NCBI RefSeq assembly: GCF_900094585.1 | Contig: NZ_FMAG01000003.1 | Span: 620,001 to 684,000, forward strand | Direction: 5' to 3' | Length of the DNA stretch: 64,000 bases | Source: Martinezella multihospitum | Lineage (GTDB): Bacteria > Pseudomonadota > Alphaproteobacteria > Rhizobiales > Rhizobiaceae | Shown: piece after piece, positions 35,120 to 45,642 of the stretch | Layout of the letters: each line of letters begins with the position of its first letter | Numbering within the stretch: the stretch's first letter is position 1 | Program-made: the position numbers and the translations under genes | The notes under the pieces: generated by a model | Told to the model about the DNA's origin: nothing | The model's database searches: none | Seen by the model: the letters and a program-made list of their open reading frames with translations, nothing else

Positions 35120-37102
35120 ATGAACTCTCGCGAACAACACGACCGGATGGCGAATGCGATCCGTTTCCTTGCCATGGATGCTGTCGAGAAGGCCAATTCC
35201 GGTCACCCCGGTTTGCCGATGGGGATGGCTGATGTCGCCACCGTTCTCTTTAGCAAATATCTGCGTTTCGACCCGAAGAACCCGCTTTGGCCGGACCGTG
35301 ACCGTTTCGTCTTGTCGGCCGGCCACGGCTCGATGCTGCTTTACTCGGTTCTCTACCTCACCGGCTATCCGGACATGACGGTCGAAGAGCTCCAGCGCTT
35401 CCGCCAGCTCGGTTCCAAGACCGCAGGCCATCCGGAATATGGCCACGCCACCGGCATCGAAACCACCACCGGCCCGCTTGGCCAGGGCATTGCCAATGCC
35501 GTCGGCATGGCGATCGCCGAACGCAAGCTGCGCGAGGAATTCGGCTCGGAACTTCAGGATCACTACACCTACGCCATGTGCGGCGACGGCTGCCTGATGG
35601 AAGGCATCAGCCATGAGGCGATCGCCCTTGCCGGCCACCTCAAGCTCAACAAGCTGATCCTGTTCTGGGACAACAACTCCATCACCATCGACGGCGCCGT
35701 CTCGCTTTCGGACTCGACCGACCAGATCATGCGCTTCAAGGCCGTTCACTGGAACACGATCGAAGTCGACGGTCACGACCAAGCCGCCATCAGCGCCGCC
35801 ATCGAAGCCGCTCACAAGTCCGACCGCCCGACGCTGATCGCCTGCAAGACGATCATCGGCTTCGGCGCTCCGAACAAGCAGGGCACCCACAAGGTCCACG
35901 GCTCGCCGCTCGGCGCCGAGGAAATTGCCGCGACCCGCGTTGCGCTCAACTGGCCCTACGAACCCTTCGTCATCCCGAACGACGTCCTCGGTGAATGGCG
36001 CGCTGCCGGCGAACGCTCCATCGGCATCCGCGAAGCCTGGGAAGGCCGCCTCGCCGCAGCCGACGCTGCCAAGAAGGCCGAGTTCACCCGCCGCTTCGAT
36101 CACAAGCTGCCTGCCGGCTTCGACGCCGCCATCAGCGACTACAAGAAGAAGCTCGCCGAAACCAAGCCGACGGTCGCAACCCGCAAGGCTTCGGAAGACG
36201 CGCTTGAAGTCATCAACGGCTTCATTCCGGAAACGCTCGGCGGCTCCGCCGACCTGACGCCGTCGAACAACACCAAGACCAGCCAGATGAAGTCGATCAC
36301 CCCGACCGATTTCTCCGGCCGCTATATGCACTGGGGCATCCGCGAGCACGGCATGGCTGCTGCCATGAACGGTATCGCGCTCCACGGTGGTCTCATCCCC
36401 TATTCGGGCGGCTTCCTGATCTTCTCGGATTATTGCCGTCCGCCGCTCCGCCTCGCCGCCCTGATGGGCATCCGCGCCATCCACGTTCTGACGCATGATT
36501 CCATCGGCGTCGGCGAAGACGGCCCGACCCACCAGCCGGTCGAGCAGGTCGCCAGCCTGCGTGCCATCCCGAATTTCCAGCTGTTCCGCCCGGCGGACGC
36601 CACGGAAACGGCCGAATGCTGGCAGATCGCCATCAAGACGACCAACCGTCCGTCCGGCCTTGCGCTGACCCGTCAGAACCTGCTGGCCGCTCGTACCGAA
36701 TACAGCGAGAAGAACCTCTGCGAACTCGGCGCCTATACGCTGGCCGGCAATGCCGATGCCAAGGTGACGATCTTTGCTTCGGGCTCTGAAGTCGAACTTG
36801 CTGTTGCCGCCCGCACCGTTCTCGAAGGCAAGGGCGTCTCCACGCGCGTCGTTTCCGTCCCCTGCACCGAACTCTTCTTCGAGCAGCCGGACGCCTACCG
36901 CAAGGAAGTCATCGGCAACTCGCCGGTCAAGGTCGCCGTCGAAGCCGGCGTTCGCGAAGGCTGGGATGCCTTCATCGGACCGGAAGGCGCCTTTATCGGC
37001 ATGAAGGGCTTCGGCGCTTCCGCTCCGTACAAGGACGTCTACAAGCATTTCGGCATCACCACCGAGGCTGTTGTCGCCGCCGCTGAGGCAAAGCTTTCCT
37101 GA
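35120..37102 (+). CDS. tkt: Transketolase
   Basis: A thiamine-diphosphate transketolase of 660 residues, linking the pentose phosphate pathway to glycolytic intermediates. Family motifs include [16 protein letters not shown] near the start, [13 protein letters not shown] (ThDP/Mg binding) and [18 protein letters not shown]. Length is normal. It is the first of a sugar-phosphate cluster tkt-gap-pgk-fbaB in the same orientation. Confidence 0.96.
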   Translation: MNSREQHDRMANAIRFLAMDAVEKANSGHPGLPMGMADVATVLFSKYLRFDPKNPLWPDRDRFVLSAGHGSMLLYSVLYLTGYPDMTVEELQRFRQLGSKTAGHPEYGHATGIETTTGPLGQGIANAVGMAIAERKLREEFGSELQDHYTYAMCGDGCLMEGISHEAIALAGHLKLNKLILFWDNNSITIDGAVSLSDSTDQIMRFKAVHWNTIEVDGHDQAAISAAIEAAHKSDRPTLIACKTIIGFGAPNKQGTHKVHGSPLGAEEIAATRVALNWPYEPFVIPNDVLGEWRAAGERSIGIREAWEGRLAAADAAKKAEFTRRFDHKLPAGFDAAISDYKKKLAETKPTVATRKASEDALEVINGFIPETLGGSADLTPSNNTKTSQMKSITPTDFSGRYMHWGIREHGMAAAMNGIALHGGLIPYSGGFLIFSDYCRPPLRLAALMGIRAIHVLTHDSIGVGEDGPTHQPVEQVASLRAIPNFQLFRPADATETAECWQIAIKTTNRPSGLALTRQNLLAARTEYSEKNLCELGAYTLAGNADAKVTIFASGSEVELAVAARTVLEGKGVSTRVVSVPCTELFFEQPDAYRKEVIGNSPVKVAVEAGVREGWDAFIGPEGAFIGMKGFGASAPYKDVYKHFGITTEAVVAAAEAKLS

Positions 37103-37165
37103 GGGCGCTGACAAGCGCTCTCAAATCCAATAGATAAACACCCTGAGTGAAAGGGAGTGACATTC

Positions 37166-38176
37166 ATGACTGTAAAAGTAGCCATCAACGGCTTTGGCCG
37201 TATCGGCCGTAACGTTCTGCGCGCAATCGTCGAATCCGGCCGCACCGATATCGAAGTCGTTGCCATCAACGACCTCGGCCCGGTCGAAACCAACGCGCAC
37301 CTGCTGCGTTACGATTCCATCCACGGCAAGTTCCCGGCCGAAGTGAAGGTCGAAGGCGACACGATCATCGTTGGCGGCGGCAAGCCGATCAAGGTCACCG
37401 CCATCAAGGACCCGGCAACCCTGCCGCACCGCGATCTCGGCGTCGACATCGCCATGGAATGCACGGGCATCTTCACCGCCCGCGACAAGGCCGCCGCTCA
37501 CCTGACGGCCGGCGCAAAGCGCGTCATCGTTTCGGCCCCGGCCGACGGTGCCGACCTGACCGTCGTCTTCGGCGTCAACCACGACCAGCTCACCAAGGAG
37601 CACCTGGTCATCTCCAACGCGTCCTGCACCACGAACTGCCTGGTGCCGGTCGTGAAGGTTCTCGATGACGCCGTCGGCATCGACCACGGTTTCATGACGA
37701 CCATCCACTCCTACACCGGTGACCAGCCGACACTCGACACCATGCACAAGGACCTGTATCGCGCCCGCGCCGCAGCCCTGTCCATGATCCCGACGTCGAC
37801 CGGCGCCGCAAAGGCCGTTGGCCTCGTTCTGCCGCACCTCAAGGGCAAGCTCGACGGCACGTCGATCCGCGTTCCCACGCCGAACGTCTCGGTTGTCGAC
37901 TTCAAGTTCGTGGCCAAGAAGGCAACGACGGTTGGCGAAATCAACGAAGCCATCAAGGCTGCATCGAACGGCAAGCTGAAGGGCATCCTCGGCTATACCG
38001 ACGAGCCGCTGGTTTCCCGCGACTTCAACCATGACAGCCACTCGTCGATCTTCGCGACCGACCAGACCAAGGTCATGGAAGGCAACTTCGTGCGCGTCCT
38101 GTCCTGGTACGACAACGAATGGGGCTTCTCCAGCCGCATGTCGGACACGGCAGTCGCCTTCGCCAAGCTGATCTGA
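37166..38176 (+). CDS. gap: Type I glyceraldehyde-3-phosphate dehydrogenase
   Basis: A 336-residue GAPDH. The NAD-binding motif [14 protein letters not shown] is at the N terminus, the active site [12 protein letters not shown] (catalytic Cys) is in the middle, and [16 protein letters not shown] is at the end. AAGGGAG lies eight bases before the ATG at 37166, so this start is preferred over the ATG three codons earlier. It lies 63 bases after tkt. Confidence 0.97.
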   Translation: MTVKVAINGFGRIGRNVLRAIVESGRTDIEVVAINDLGPVETNAHLLRYDSIHGKFPAEVKVEGDTIIVGGGKPIKVTAIKDPATLPHRDLGVDIAMECTGIFTARDKAAAHLTAGAKRVIVSAPADGADLTVVFGVNHDQLTKEHLVISNASCTTNCLVPVVKVLDDAVGIDHGFMTTIHSYTGDQPTLDTMHKDLYRARAAALSMIPTSTGAAKAVGLVLPHLKGKLDGTSIRVPTPNVSVVDFKFVAKKATTVGEINEAIKAASNGKLKGILGYTDEPLVSRDFNHDSHSSIFATDQTKVMEGNFVRVLSWYDNEWGFSSRMSDTAVAFAKLI

Positions 38177-38178
38177 TC

Positions 38179-38763
38179 ATGGCCTTCCGCCCGCTCCTTC
38201 CGACGACAGTCCGCTGGCGTCCCATGGAAGGAGACGGGCTGGAGCACCTCACGATCGCTCCTATCGACAATGCCGGCGCTGCGGTCATCCGCGCCGCCGG
38301 CATTATCATTGGTGCCCGCGGCGGCACGCCCTATGGCGTCTCCTACCGCATCGATTGCTCCGCCGGCTGGGCTGTTCTTTCCTTCTCCGTCGAAACCACC
38401 GACGGCCGCCGCCTGGCGCTGAGGTCGGACGGCAAGGGACATTGGCGCACCGAGGATGGCGTGGCCCTTCCGCAGTTCGATGGCTGCGTCGATATCGATC
38501 TCTATGGCTCGCCCTTCACCAACAGCCTACCGATCCGCCGGCTGGAGATGATGCCAAAGGACGGAACCGCCAAGCTCTCCATGCTCTATATCCCGTTCGA
38601 CACCTTCGAGCCGGTGCGCGACCGTCAGCACTATACCTGCATCGTGCCGGAGAAACTTTATCGATACGCGGCCGAAGACCGGGATTTCACCGTCGATCTT
38701 CCGGTCGACGAAGATGGGCTGGTGATCGACTACCCGATCTATTTCAGGCGCGTGGATGTTTGA
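38179..38763 (+). CDS. Putative glycolipid-binding family protein
   Basis: A 194-residue protein resembling the putative glycolipid-binding (DUF1089) family. The segments LRSDGKGHWRTEDGV, FDGCVDIDLYGSPFTNSLPIRRL and YIPFDTFEPVRDRQHYTCI are characteristic. The start is only two bases after the gap stop, so it is likely co-translated with gap. Despite the family name, its function is unproven. Confidence 0.82.
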   Translation: MAFRPLLPTTVRWRPMEGDGLEHLTIAPIDNAGAAVIRAAGIIIGARGGTPYGVSYRIDCSAGWAVLSFSVETTDGRRLALRSDGKGHWRTEDGVALPQFDGCVDIDLYGSPFTNSLPIRRLEMMPKDGTAKLSMLYIPFDTFEPVRDRQHYTCIVPEKLYRYAAEDRDFTVDLPVDEDGLVIDYPIYFRRVDV

Positions 38764-38817
38764 GCTTCGCCCATGCTGACGGCTCCTACCCATTTATGCC
38801 TTGCATGAAATCATGCG

Positions 38818-39019
38818 CGCTTGTGCATGGATCCTCGGGTCAAGCCCGAGGATGACGGTGTTTTGGGGTAGGCCGCGGGCAAACGATAGTTTTCTTAGAC
38901 AAAAATTCACTATCCCCACGCGGTTAATCAGCGAAATACATCTCCAAAGTCGCTGTGTCTTTAACCCATCCTCAAGAGCTGTCATCCTCGGGCTTGACCC
39001 GAGGATCCACACACAAGCC
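38818..39019. repeat. MITE-like element bounded by 28-base perfect inverted repeats
   Basis: GGATCCTCGGGTCAAGCCCG and following bases to 38856 are the exact reverse complement of 38981-39008. Each arm is itself palindromic (ATCCTCGGG/CCCGAGGAT), and partial similarity (CTTGTG..TGGATCC) extends the arms outward. About 124 bases lie between. This sequence type recurs between genes in rhizobia as I know them. No gene lies inside. Confidence 0.6.
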
Positions 39020-39433
39020 CTTCGGTGTGGCCCGGAGGCATTATGAGCACTTCATTCTCTCTCTACGGTTTCGGATGGTAGGACAACTTATTGTCGATTT
39101 TGAAATGCATTCTGGGGTTTCAGTAGCCCCATCGCAACTGCCCTTCAAAAGCCCCAATCTTTGCTCTCCCTGCCCTGCTATGGTCCAGATTTACCAATAA
39201 ATTTTGAGCAGGAAGTCTCCCAGTGTATTCCAAGCCGCTTCGCCGTTCTGGCAAAAGCGCATCACACCATGCTGTTGCAATCGTCAGGGCGGGCTCAGTC
39301 GTAAAGCTCTCCTCTGATTAAGGCCATATTTGCCAATATGGCCGGCAGGACTGCATGATGGGATGACGAAGGGATTTCCGCATTCCGGGCTTTTTGGCCC
39401 CAGCAGCGGCGCACGGAAAAAGGGGAAGAAAAG
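39020..39433. other. Non-coding stretch with a 22-base palindrome upstream of the antiporter
   Basis: No gene is apparent. GGCCATATT-TGCC-AATATGGCC at 39322-39343 is a perfect nine-base inverted repeat about 90 bases before the antiporter start. It could be an operator or a stem-loop in its leader. Confidence 0.45.
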
Positions 39434-41284
39434 GTGGAGGCATTTTACGTCATCGTGCTGATCAGCACGGTTCTCATTCTCATTGCGGCTTTCTCCAGCC
39501 TTCTTGCTTTCCGCTTCGGCGCACCCCTGCTGCTGCTCTTCCTCATGATCGGCCTTGCCGCTGGCACGGACGGGCTCGGCATTGAATTCTCCAACAATTA
39601 TCTCGCCTACATTCTCGGCTCCCTGGCGCTAGCCATCATCCTCTTCGATTCCGGCTATGGCACGCCGATCCAGGCCTTCAAGCTTGCTGCAGCACCCGCG
39701 CTGACCATCGCTTCCGTCGGCGTCATCGTAACGGCCGCATTGTTCGGCCTCGCCGCCACCTGGCTGCTCGGCTTCACCTGGCTGCAGGGCCTGCTGCTCG
39801 GCTCCATCGTCGCCTCGACGGATGCGGCCGCCGTCTTCTTCCTGCTGCGCATCGGCGGCATCAATATCCGCGACAAGGTGCGTTCGACGCTGGAAGTCGA
39901 ATCCGGCACCAATGACCCGATGGCGATCTTCCTGACCCTCGCCCTGGTCGAGCTATTGGCAAGTGGTGAAGGCTATGCCGGCATCAACCTTGCCATGCTT
40001 GCGACCTTCGTCCAGCAGATGGGACTGGGTGTCATCCTCGGCCTGCTCGGCGGCATGATGATCGTCCTCATCGTCAGCCGCCTGGAAACGGATCGCGGCC
40101 TGACGCCTATCTTCGTGCTGGCGCTGGCACTCCTCGTCTTCTCGTTTACCGGCGCCGTCGGCGGCAGCGGCTTCCTGGCCGTCTATGTCGCAGGCATCTA
40201 TGCCGGCAACCGCAAGCTGCCCGCATCCGCCTCGATCAAGCGTTTCCAGGACGGCATGACCTGGCTGGCGCAGATCATCATGTTCCTCGTGCTCGGCCTG
40301 CTTGCGACCCCATCGGAATTTCCGGCGATCGCCATTCCCGCCGTCGCGCTGGCACTGTTCCTGATCTTCATTGCACGACCGATCGCCGTGTGGCTCTGCG
40401 TCCTGCCTTTCGACTATACGCAGCGGGAGACCGGCTTCGTCGCCTGGGTCGGCCTGCGCGGCGCGGTCTCCATTCTTCTGGCGATCATGCCGATCCTCGG
40501 CGGCCTGCAGGCCGGCCAAACCTATTTCAACGTCGCCTTCATCGTCGTGCTGGTCTCGCTGCTCGTTCAGGGCTGGACCATCAAGCCGATGGCGCGCCGC
40601 CTGGGCCTCATCGTTCCCCCGCGCATGGGAGCGATCGACAAGGTCGAAGTCGACCTGCCGGGCACCGTCAACCACGAACTCCTCTCCTATCGCGTTGTGA
40701 AAGACAGCCCGGTTCTGCGTGGCGAACGCATCCCGCGCTGGGCGACACCATCGCTCATCGTTCGCGATGGTAAATCCATGCGCTATCAATATGCCGGCCG
40801 CTTGCGCGAAAACGATATCGTCTATCTTTTCGTCTCCCCCAATTATTCGCGCTTGCTCGACCGCCTTTTCGCCAGCCGCGCGCCGGTTGATCCCGAGGAC
40901 GCCGAATTCTTCGGCGCCTTCTCGATCTCGCCGCTGCGCCCCGCCGCCGATCTCGATGCCGCCTATGGGCCTGGCCTGCTGACCGAACAGGAAAAGGGCC
41001 TCACCATCGCCGAGCTCATGCGCCATCGCCTTGGCGGCAAGGCCGATTATGCCGACCGCGTTCGCTTGGGCGAGATCATCCTCATCGTCCGCGATCTCGA
41101 CGAGAACGACCATATCCAATCTGTCGGAATGTCGCTGGAGGCCGTGGAACCGCCTGTCATCATGCCGATCTTCATCAATCTCCATGATATTTTGAAGAGC
41201 ATCCATGCCTATCTTCAGAAGCGTCGCGAGCGCGCGCATGAAGCTGTTTCGGACGATTCAAGTACAGGCAAAAACGACGTCTGA
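39434..41284 (+). CDS. Potassium/proton antiporter (CPA1, CvrA/NhaP2-like)
   Basis: A 616-residue CPA1 antiporter. About twelve membrane segments cover residues 1-400, with the ion-site region [12 protein letters not shown] and ESGTNDPMA. The cytoplasmic tail has a TrkA-C-like domain ([18 protein letters not shown]) and a C-terminal CorC/HlyC-like region. It begins with GTG at 39434, preceded by AGGGGAAGAAAAG. Expected role is cytoplasmic K+ and pH control. Confidence 0.9.
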   Translation: MEAFYVIVLISTVLILIAAFSSLLAFRFGAPLLLLFLMIGLAAGTDGLGIEFSNNYLAYILGSLALAIILFDSGYGTPIQAFKLAAAPALTIASVGVIVTAALFGLAATWLLGFTWLQGLLLGSIVASTDAAAVFFLLRIGGINIRDKVRSTLEVESGTNDPMAIFLTLALVELLASGEGYAGINLAMLATFVQQMGLGVILGLLGGMMIVLIVSRLETDRGLTPIFVLALALLVFSFTGAVGGSGFLAVYVAGIYAGNRKLPASASIKRFQDGMTWLAQIIMFLVLGLLATPSEFPAIAIPAVALALFLIFIARPIAVWLCVLPFDYTQRETGFVAWVGLRGAVSILLAIMPILGGLQAGQTYFNVAFIVVLVSLLVQGWTIKPMARRLGLIVPPRMGAIDKVEVDLPGTVNHELLSYRVVKDSPVLRGERIPRWATPSLIVRDGKSMRYQYAGRLRENDIVYLFVSPNYSRLLDRLFASRAPVDPEDAEFFGAFSISPLRPAADLDAAYGPGLLTEQEKGLTIAELMRHRLGGKADYADRVRLGEIILIVRDLDENDHIQSVGMSLEAVEPPVIMPIFINLHDILKSIHAYLQKRRERAHEAVSDDSSTGKNDV

Positions 41285-41355
41285 ACGCCTTGCGTCTCCG
41301 ATCATCCGTAGTATGGTCGGCGCGATTTTCGCCACCAACAACATTGGACCCTCCC

Positions 41356-42558
41356 ATGGCAACCTTCAAAACTCTCGACGATCTCACCGACATCTCCGGC
41401 AAGCGCGTGCTCGTGCGTGTCGACCTCAATGTGCCGGTCAAGGATGGCAAGGTCACCGATGCGACCCGCATCGAGCGTGTCGCCCCGACGATTCTCGAAT
41501 TGTCCGAAAAGGGCGCCAAGGTCATTCTGCTTGCCCATTTCGGCCGCCCGAAGGACGGCCCTTCCCCGGACCTCTCCCTCGGCCTCATCGTGCCGGCCGT
41601 CGAGGAAGTTCTGGACCACGCGGTTCTCTTCGCCTCCGATTGCATCGGCGCTCCGGCCGCCGACGCCGTTGCCAAGATGAACAACGGCGATATCCTGCTG
41701 CTGGAAAACACCCGCTTCCACAAGGAAGAGGAAAAGAACGACGCGGCCTTCACCAAGGCGCTCGCCGCCAATGGCGATATCTACGTCAACGACGCCTTCT
41801 CGGCCGCCCATCGCGCCCATTCCTCGACCGAGGGCCTTGCCCACCTGCTGCCGGCCTATGCAGGCCGCACGATGCAGGCCGAGCTTGAAGCTTTGGAAAA
41901 GGGCCTCGGCAATCCGGTCCGCCCGGTCGTTGCCATCGTCGGCGGCGCCAAGGTCTCCACCAAGATCGATCTCCTGACCAACCTGGTGAAGAAGGTCGAC
42001 GCGCTTGTCATCGGCGGCGGCATGGCCAACACCTTCCTCGCCGCCCGCGGCACCAATGTCGGCAAATCGCTCTGCGAGCATGACCTTGCGGATACCGCCA
42101 AGCAGATCATGATCGAAGCCGCCACAGCCGGTTGCGCGATCGTGCTGCCTGAGGACGGCGTCGTCGCCCGCGAATTCAAGGCCGGTGCCGACAACGAAGT
42201 CGTCGCGATCGAAGCGATCCCCGCCGATGCCATGGTGCTCGATGTCGGCCCGAAGTCGGTCGAAGCGATCAACGGCTGGATCGGCCGTGCCACGACGCTG
42301 GTCTGGAACGGCCCGCTCGGCGCTTTCGAAATCGCGCCTTTCGACGCCGCGACCGTCGCAGTCGCCAAATATGCCGCCGAATGCACCAAGACCGGCAAGC
42401 TGACCTCGGTTGCCGGCGGCGGCGACACGGTTTCAGCGCTCAACCATACCGGCGTTGCCGACGACTTCACCTATGTCTCGACGGCTGGCGGCGCATTCCT
42501 CGAATGGATGGAAGGCAAGGTCCTGCCGGGTGTCGCAGTTCTGCAGGCCAGCAAGTAA
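41356..42558 (+). CDS. pgk: Phosphoglycerate kinase
   Basis: A 400-residue PGK. Substrate-binding [18 protein letters not shown] is at the N terminus, HFGRPK follows, and nucleotide-binding [15 protein letters not shown] and WNGPLGAFE are in the C-terminal half, ending with [12 protein letters not shown]. The ATG at 41356 matches the conserved start; the frame is open to 41290. A strong terminator follows. Confidence 0.97.
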   Translation: MATFKTLDDLTDISGKRVLVRVDLNVPVKDGKVTDATRIERVAPTILELSEKGAKVILLAHFGRPKDGPSPDLSLGLIVPAVEEVLDHAVLFASDCIGAPAADAVAKMNNGDILLLENTRFHKEEEKNDAAFTKALAANGDIYVNDAFSAAHRAHSSTEGLAHLLPAYAGRTMQAELEALEKGLGNPVRPVVAIVGGAKVSTKIDLLTNLVKKVDALVIGGGMANTFLAARGTNVGKSLCEHDLADTAKQIMIEAATAGCAIVLPEDGVVAREFKAGADNEVVAIEAIPADAMVLDVGPKSVEAINGWIGRATTLVWNGPLGAFEIAPFDAATVAVAKYAAECTKTGKLTSVAGGGDTVSALNHTGVADDFTYVSTAGGAFLEWMEGKVLPGVAVLQASK

Positions 42559-42586
42559 TCAAGCCTTATCGCCATGAATGATACGG

Positions 42587-42617
42587 GCCGCGAAAGCTAA
42601 AGCTTTCGCGGCTTTTC
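42587..42617 (+). terminator. Rho-independent terminator of pgk
   Basis: GCCGCGAAAGCT (42587-42598) pairs perfectly with AGCTTTCGCGGC (42601-42612) around a two-base loop, followed by TTTT. Confidence 0.85.
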
Positions 42618-42644
42618 CATGAGTGCTAGGATTACATGAAAGAC

Positions 42645-42680
42645 TTTCAAACGGTTGAAATCATTTCAATCGTTTCAATT
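42645..42680 (+). promoter_or_regulatory. LacI-type palindromic operator cluster upstream of fbaB
   Basis: TTTCAAACGGTTGAAA (42645-42660) is a 16-base near-perfect palindrome centred on CG. It runs into TTGAAAT-C-ATTTCAA (42655-42669) and a further TTTCAA-TCG-TTTCAA (42664-42678). LacI-family regulators bind such CG-centred palindromes. In S. meliloti the LacI-type PckR is reported to control fbaB, so a PckR site is a reasonable guess. Confidence 0.55.
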
Positions 42681-42771
42681 AGTTAGCCTGCCATTTCCCT
42701 CCTTCTACACTTCTGTTATCGCCGATCTATATTGTTCTTGTCGCCGAATGAAATCGCCTTGGAGAAACAAA

Positions 42772-43797
42772 ATGAGCGAACGAATTGAAGACATTGCCGT
42801 AAAGATGGTTGCTGGTGGCAAGGGCCTCCTGGCGGCGGACGAATCCACCGCCACGATCAAGAAGCGCTTCGACGCCATCTCTCTCGTGTCAACGGAAGAG
42901 AGCCGCCGCGACTATCGCGAAATGCTCTTCCGCTCCGACGACGCAATGAAGAAGTACATCTCCGGCGTCATCCTCTATGAGGAAACCCTCTTCCAGAAGG
43001 CCGCGGACGGCACTCCCTTCGTCGATATCATCAAGGCTGCCGACAGCATTCCCGGCATCAAGGTCGATGTCGGCGCCAAGCCGCTCGCCGGCTTCCCCGG
43101 CGAAACCGTCACCGAAGGCCTCGACGGCCTCGCCGACCGCCTGGCCAAATATTATGACGCCGGTGCCCGCTTCGCCAAGTGGCGCGGCGTGATCGCCGTT
43201 TCCGATACGCTGCCTACCTATGGCGCCATCAAGGCCAACGCCCACGCACTCGCCCGTTATGCCGCCCTTTGCCAGCAGGCCAAGATCGTTCCGATCGTCG
43301 AGCCGGAAGTGCTGATGGATGGCGAACCCGGCACGCAGAGCCTCGACCGCAGCGAGGAAGTCACCCGCTGGACGCTGCAGATCGTCTTCCAGGAACTCGC
43401 AGAAGCCCGCATCAAGCTCGAAGGCATGATCCTGAAGCCGAGCATGGTCATCGACGGCAAAAAGGTCCGCAAGGCCTCGGTCGAGCAGGTCGCCGAGCGC
43501 ACCGTCAAGGTACTGAAGGAAACCGTCCCGTCAGCCGTTCCCGGCATCGCCTTCCTCTCCGGCGGCCAGTCCACCGAAGAAGCGACCGCCCATCTCTCCG
43601 CGATCAACTCCGGCTATGACCTGCCCTGGAAGGTGACCTTCTCCTACGGCCGCGCTCTGCAGGACAGCGCGCTGAAGGCATGGGGCGGCAAGCCGGAAAA
43701 CGTCGCCGCCGGCCAGCGCGCCTTCACCCATCGCGCCGAGATGAACTATCTCGCCGCCAAGGGCAGCTGGACGAAGGATCGCGAGCAGGCCGCCTGA
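42772..43797 (+). CDS. fbaB: Class I fructose-bisphosphate aldolase
   Basis: A class I (Schiff-base) aldolase of 341 residues. KGLLAADESTATIKKRF is at the N terminus, KWRGVIAVSD in the middle, and LEGMILKPSMVIDGK contains the Schiff-base Lys. PGIAFLSGGQSTEEAT follows. The ATG at 42772 is the conserved start. It follows pgk, as in S. meliloti, but has its own promoter region with a LacI-type palindrome. Confidence 0.95.
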   Translation: MSERIEDIAVKMVAGGKGLLAADESTATIKKRFDAISLVSTEESRRDYREMLFRSDDAMKKYISGVILYEETLFQKAADGTPFVDIIKAADSIPGIKVDVGAKPLAGFPGETVTEGLDGLADRLAKYYDAGARFAKWRGVIAVSDTLPTYGAIKANAHALARYAALCQQAKIVPIVEPEVLMDGEPGTQSLDRSEEVTRWTLQIVFQELAEARIKLEGMILKPSMVIDGKKVRKASVEQVAERTVKVLKETVPSAVPGIAFLSGGQSTEEATAHLSAINSGYDLPWKVTFSYGRALQDSALKAWGGKPENVAAGQRAFTHRAEMNYLAAKGSWTKDREQAA

Positions 43798-43805
43798 TAT
43801 CAGCT

Positions 43806-43907
43806 GGAGCAATTCCAGGAAAAGCGCACTGCAATTTTCCGTCCGGAATTGCGTGGAAACAAGAGGATGGAGCAGTTCAATGACTCCGTGAAAAGCTGAG
43901 CTGCTCG
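43806..43907. repeat. Rhizobial repeat, copy A (GAGCAATTCCAGGAAAA type)
   Basis: GGAGCAATTCCAGGAAAAGC opens an element with two stem-loops: AATTCC/GGAATT and GAGCAG (43870-43875)/CTGCTC (43901-43906). It matches a repeat type common between rhizobial genes. A second, more diverged copy lies at 43971-44074. Confidence 0.55.
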
Positions 43908-43927
43908 AGTATTCGAATGAACGAAAA

Positions 43928-43963
43928 GCCCTGGTCGCGATGTGACCAGGGCTTTTTGCTTTT
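43928..43963 (+). terminator. Rho-independent terminator downstream of fbaB
   Basis: GCCCTGGTC (43928-43936) pairs with GACCAGGGC (43944-43952), followed by TTTTTGCTTTT. The run AAAA before the stem would allow use on the other strand too. Confidence 0.8.
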
Positions 43964-43970
43964 GGACAAT

Positions 43971-44074
43971 AGAGTAGTTCCAGGAAAAATGCGCGGCGGC
44001 TTCTCGTCCGGAATGCGTAAATAAACAAGAAGATAGAGCGTTTTCGCGATTCGAAGAAAAGCGGAAATGCTCTA
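43971..44074. repeat. Rhizobial repeat, copy B
   Basis: It starts AGAGTAGTTCCAGGAAAAAT and ends in a stem-loop (GAGC..TTTTCGC with GCGGAAA.GCTC). Same order of parts as copy A but diverged in sequence. Together with copy A it brackets the fbaB terminator. The following 160 bases to the serine hydrolase gene hold nothing else recognised. Confidence 0.5.
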
Positions 44075-44235
44075 GCCAGCCGAGCATTCAGAACAGAGCA
44101 AGTCACATCTGTCACAATGACAAGAATAGGTTTGCTGTGATATCGGAAAACAAGCCATGTCAAATGGATGTTACGAAAACACGGCACTAGGTTGTCCCAC
44201 TTATAATAAAAGGGGCTAAATAGAGGGGTTGCCAT

Positions 44236-45498
44236 ATGCTTGCTTGGCGCAGTTTTGTTGCTGTTCTATCTGTAGTCTTAGTTGCTCAAACAGACATTGC
44301 TCGCGCCCAACAGTTGCAGACGGCCGTTCCCGTCTTTTCCTCAACCGGACCGGACGCAGAGGCTTACGGTGAGAAGCTCGGCTACCCCGTCGGTCTGCCG
44401 CTGAGCGAACAACGCAACATGATCGGCAACTTCAGTCACGCCGATAAGCTTGCGCCAACTCATACGATCGCCGCCGCCGAGCATCCGCTACCGCTCTTGC
44501 GCGCCCCATCCGAGATTTCGGTCAAGTTCACCTTCGGCACTGAAACCGGCTCCTTGTCGAAATATCTCGACACCAATCCCACCACGGGCCTGCTGATTGC
44601 CCACAACGACACGATCCTGTTCGAACATTACCAATATGGCCGCACCGACCGCGACCACCTTGTCTCGCAATCCATGGCGAAAACCTTGACCGGCATGATG
44701 ATCGGGATCGCGATTTCCGAGGGCGCCATCCATTCGATCGACGATACGGTTGAGACCTATGTGCCGGAGCTGAAGGGCACAGAGATGGGCGTCACGCCGA
44801 TCCGCGCATTGCTGCATATGGCCTCCGGCATTGCCTTCACCGAGAACTTCGGCAATCCCGACGATAACGTTCGGCTCAGCAATTCATTGCTCGGCCCTGA
44901 AAAGCTCGACCCCATTATGGCCATATCGCGGTTCAACAAGCGGGTCGCACCTCCCGATACGGTCTGGCACTATAGCAATCTTGATACCGAAGGGCTGAGC
45001 CTGGTCCTGACCCATGCCACACATATGAGCATGTCGGACTATCTCCAGTCCCGGATATGGCAGCCGATGGGGGCGGAAGCCAGCGCGAACTGGCAGGTCG
45101 ACAGCACCGGCCAGGAGGTCGGCTACTGCTGCTTCAGCGCGACACTCCGCGATTATGCCCGCTTTGGCCTGCTGCTCGCGCATGACGGTGCCTTGAACGG
45201 CCGGCAGATCATACCCCGCCAATGGCTGCTCGATGCGACGCAGCCGGTCAAGCAGGGCTCGTTTCTTGCGGTCAATCACGAAACGAACCCCTGGGGCTAC
45301 GGCTATCAAACCTGGCTGATGCCCGGTCCGCGCCGAACGTTTTTCCTGGACGGCAAAGCCGGCCAGCGCATCCTGGTCGATCCAACAACACATCTGGTCC
45401 TCGTACACACTGCGGTACGTGCGAAGCCCGGCGATGTCGGCAGTGCCGAGCTCGTCGAACTTTGGTCCGGCGTGCTCAAGCAGTTCCAGAGCAATTGA
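44236..45498 (+). CDS. Exported serine hydrolase (class C beta-lactamase fold)
   Basis: A 420-residue penicillin-binding-protein/beta-lactamase-like enzyme. A signal peptide ends at ARAQQ. The catalytic S146-x-x-K149 (SMAK) and Y246-S-N248 motifs are present, so it should be active as an esterase, peptidase or related enzyme. A true beta-lactamase role is not implied. The sequence upstream has a lower GC content and ends in the paired repeats. Confidence 0.88.
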   Translation: MLAWRSFVAVLSVVLVAQTDIARAQQLQTAVPVFSSTGPDAEAYGEKLGYPVGLPLSEQRNMIGNFSHADKLAPTHTIAAAEHPLPLLRAPSEISVKFTFGTETGSLSKYLDTNPTTGLLIAHNDTILFEHYQYGRTDRDHLVSQSMAKTLTGMMIGIAISEGAIHSIDDTVETYVPELKGTEMGVTPIRALLHMASGIAFTENFGNPDDNVRLSNSLLGPEKLDPIMAISRFNKRVAPPDTVWHYSNLDTEGLSLVLTHATHMSMSDYLQSRIWQPMGAEASANWQVDSTGQEVGYCCFSATLRDYARFGLLLAHDGALNGRQIIPRQWLLDATQPVKQGSFLAVNHETNPWGYGYQTWLMPGPRRTFFLDGKAGQRILVDPTTHLVLVHTAVRAKPGDVGSAELVELWSGVLKQFQSN

Positions 45499-45642
45499 AG
45501 CGATCACCATGAAGGCCGCAAACTCGCAAGGCGGGGGGTAAAGGTCGCCGGTAAACTTGTCAGGGGCACAAGTTCCAGCTTTCATGCCTGGTCAAGCAAC
45601 GGCTAAATCCTGGTAGTTCCATCAAAGCTGCCGGGAGCCACC

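Noticed and set aside
35051..37114. A 687-codon open frame antisense to transketolase
   Set aside because: Antisense to a clearly conserved gene; its composition (His, Arg, Gly-rich) reflects GC-rich codon bias, and no family is recognised.
43806..44074. Possible CRISPR-like array from repeated segments
   Set aside because: Only two diverged copies, unequal spacing, each with internal hairpins, and no cas genes nearby.
43531..44235. A 234-codon minus-strand open frame across the end of fbaB and the repeats
   Set aside because: It crosses two repeat copies, a terminator and the antisense of fbaB; it is unlikely to be a gene.
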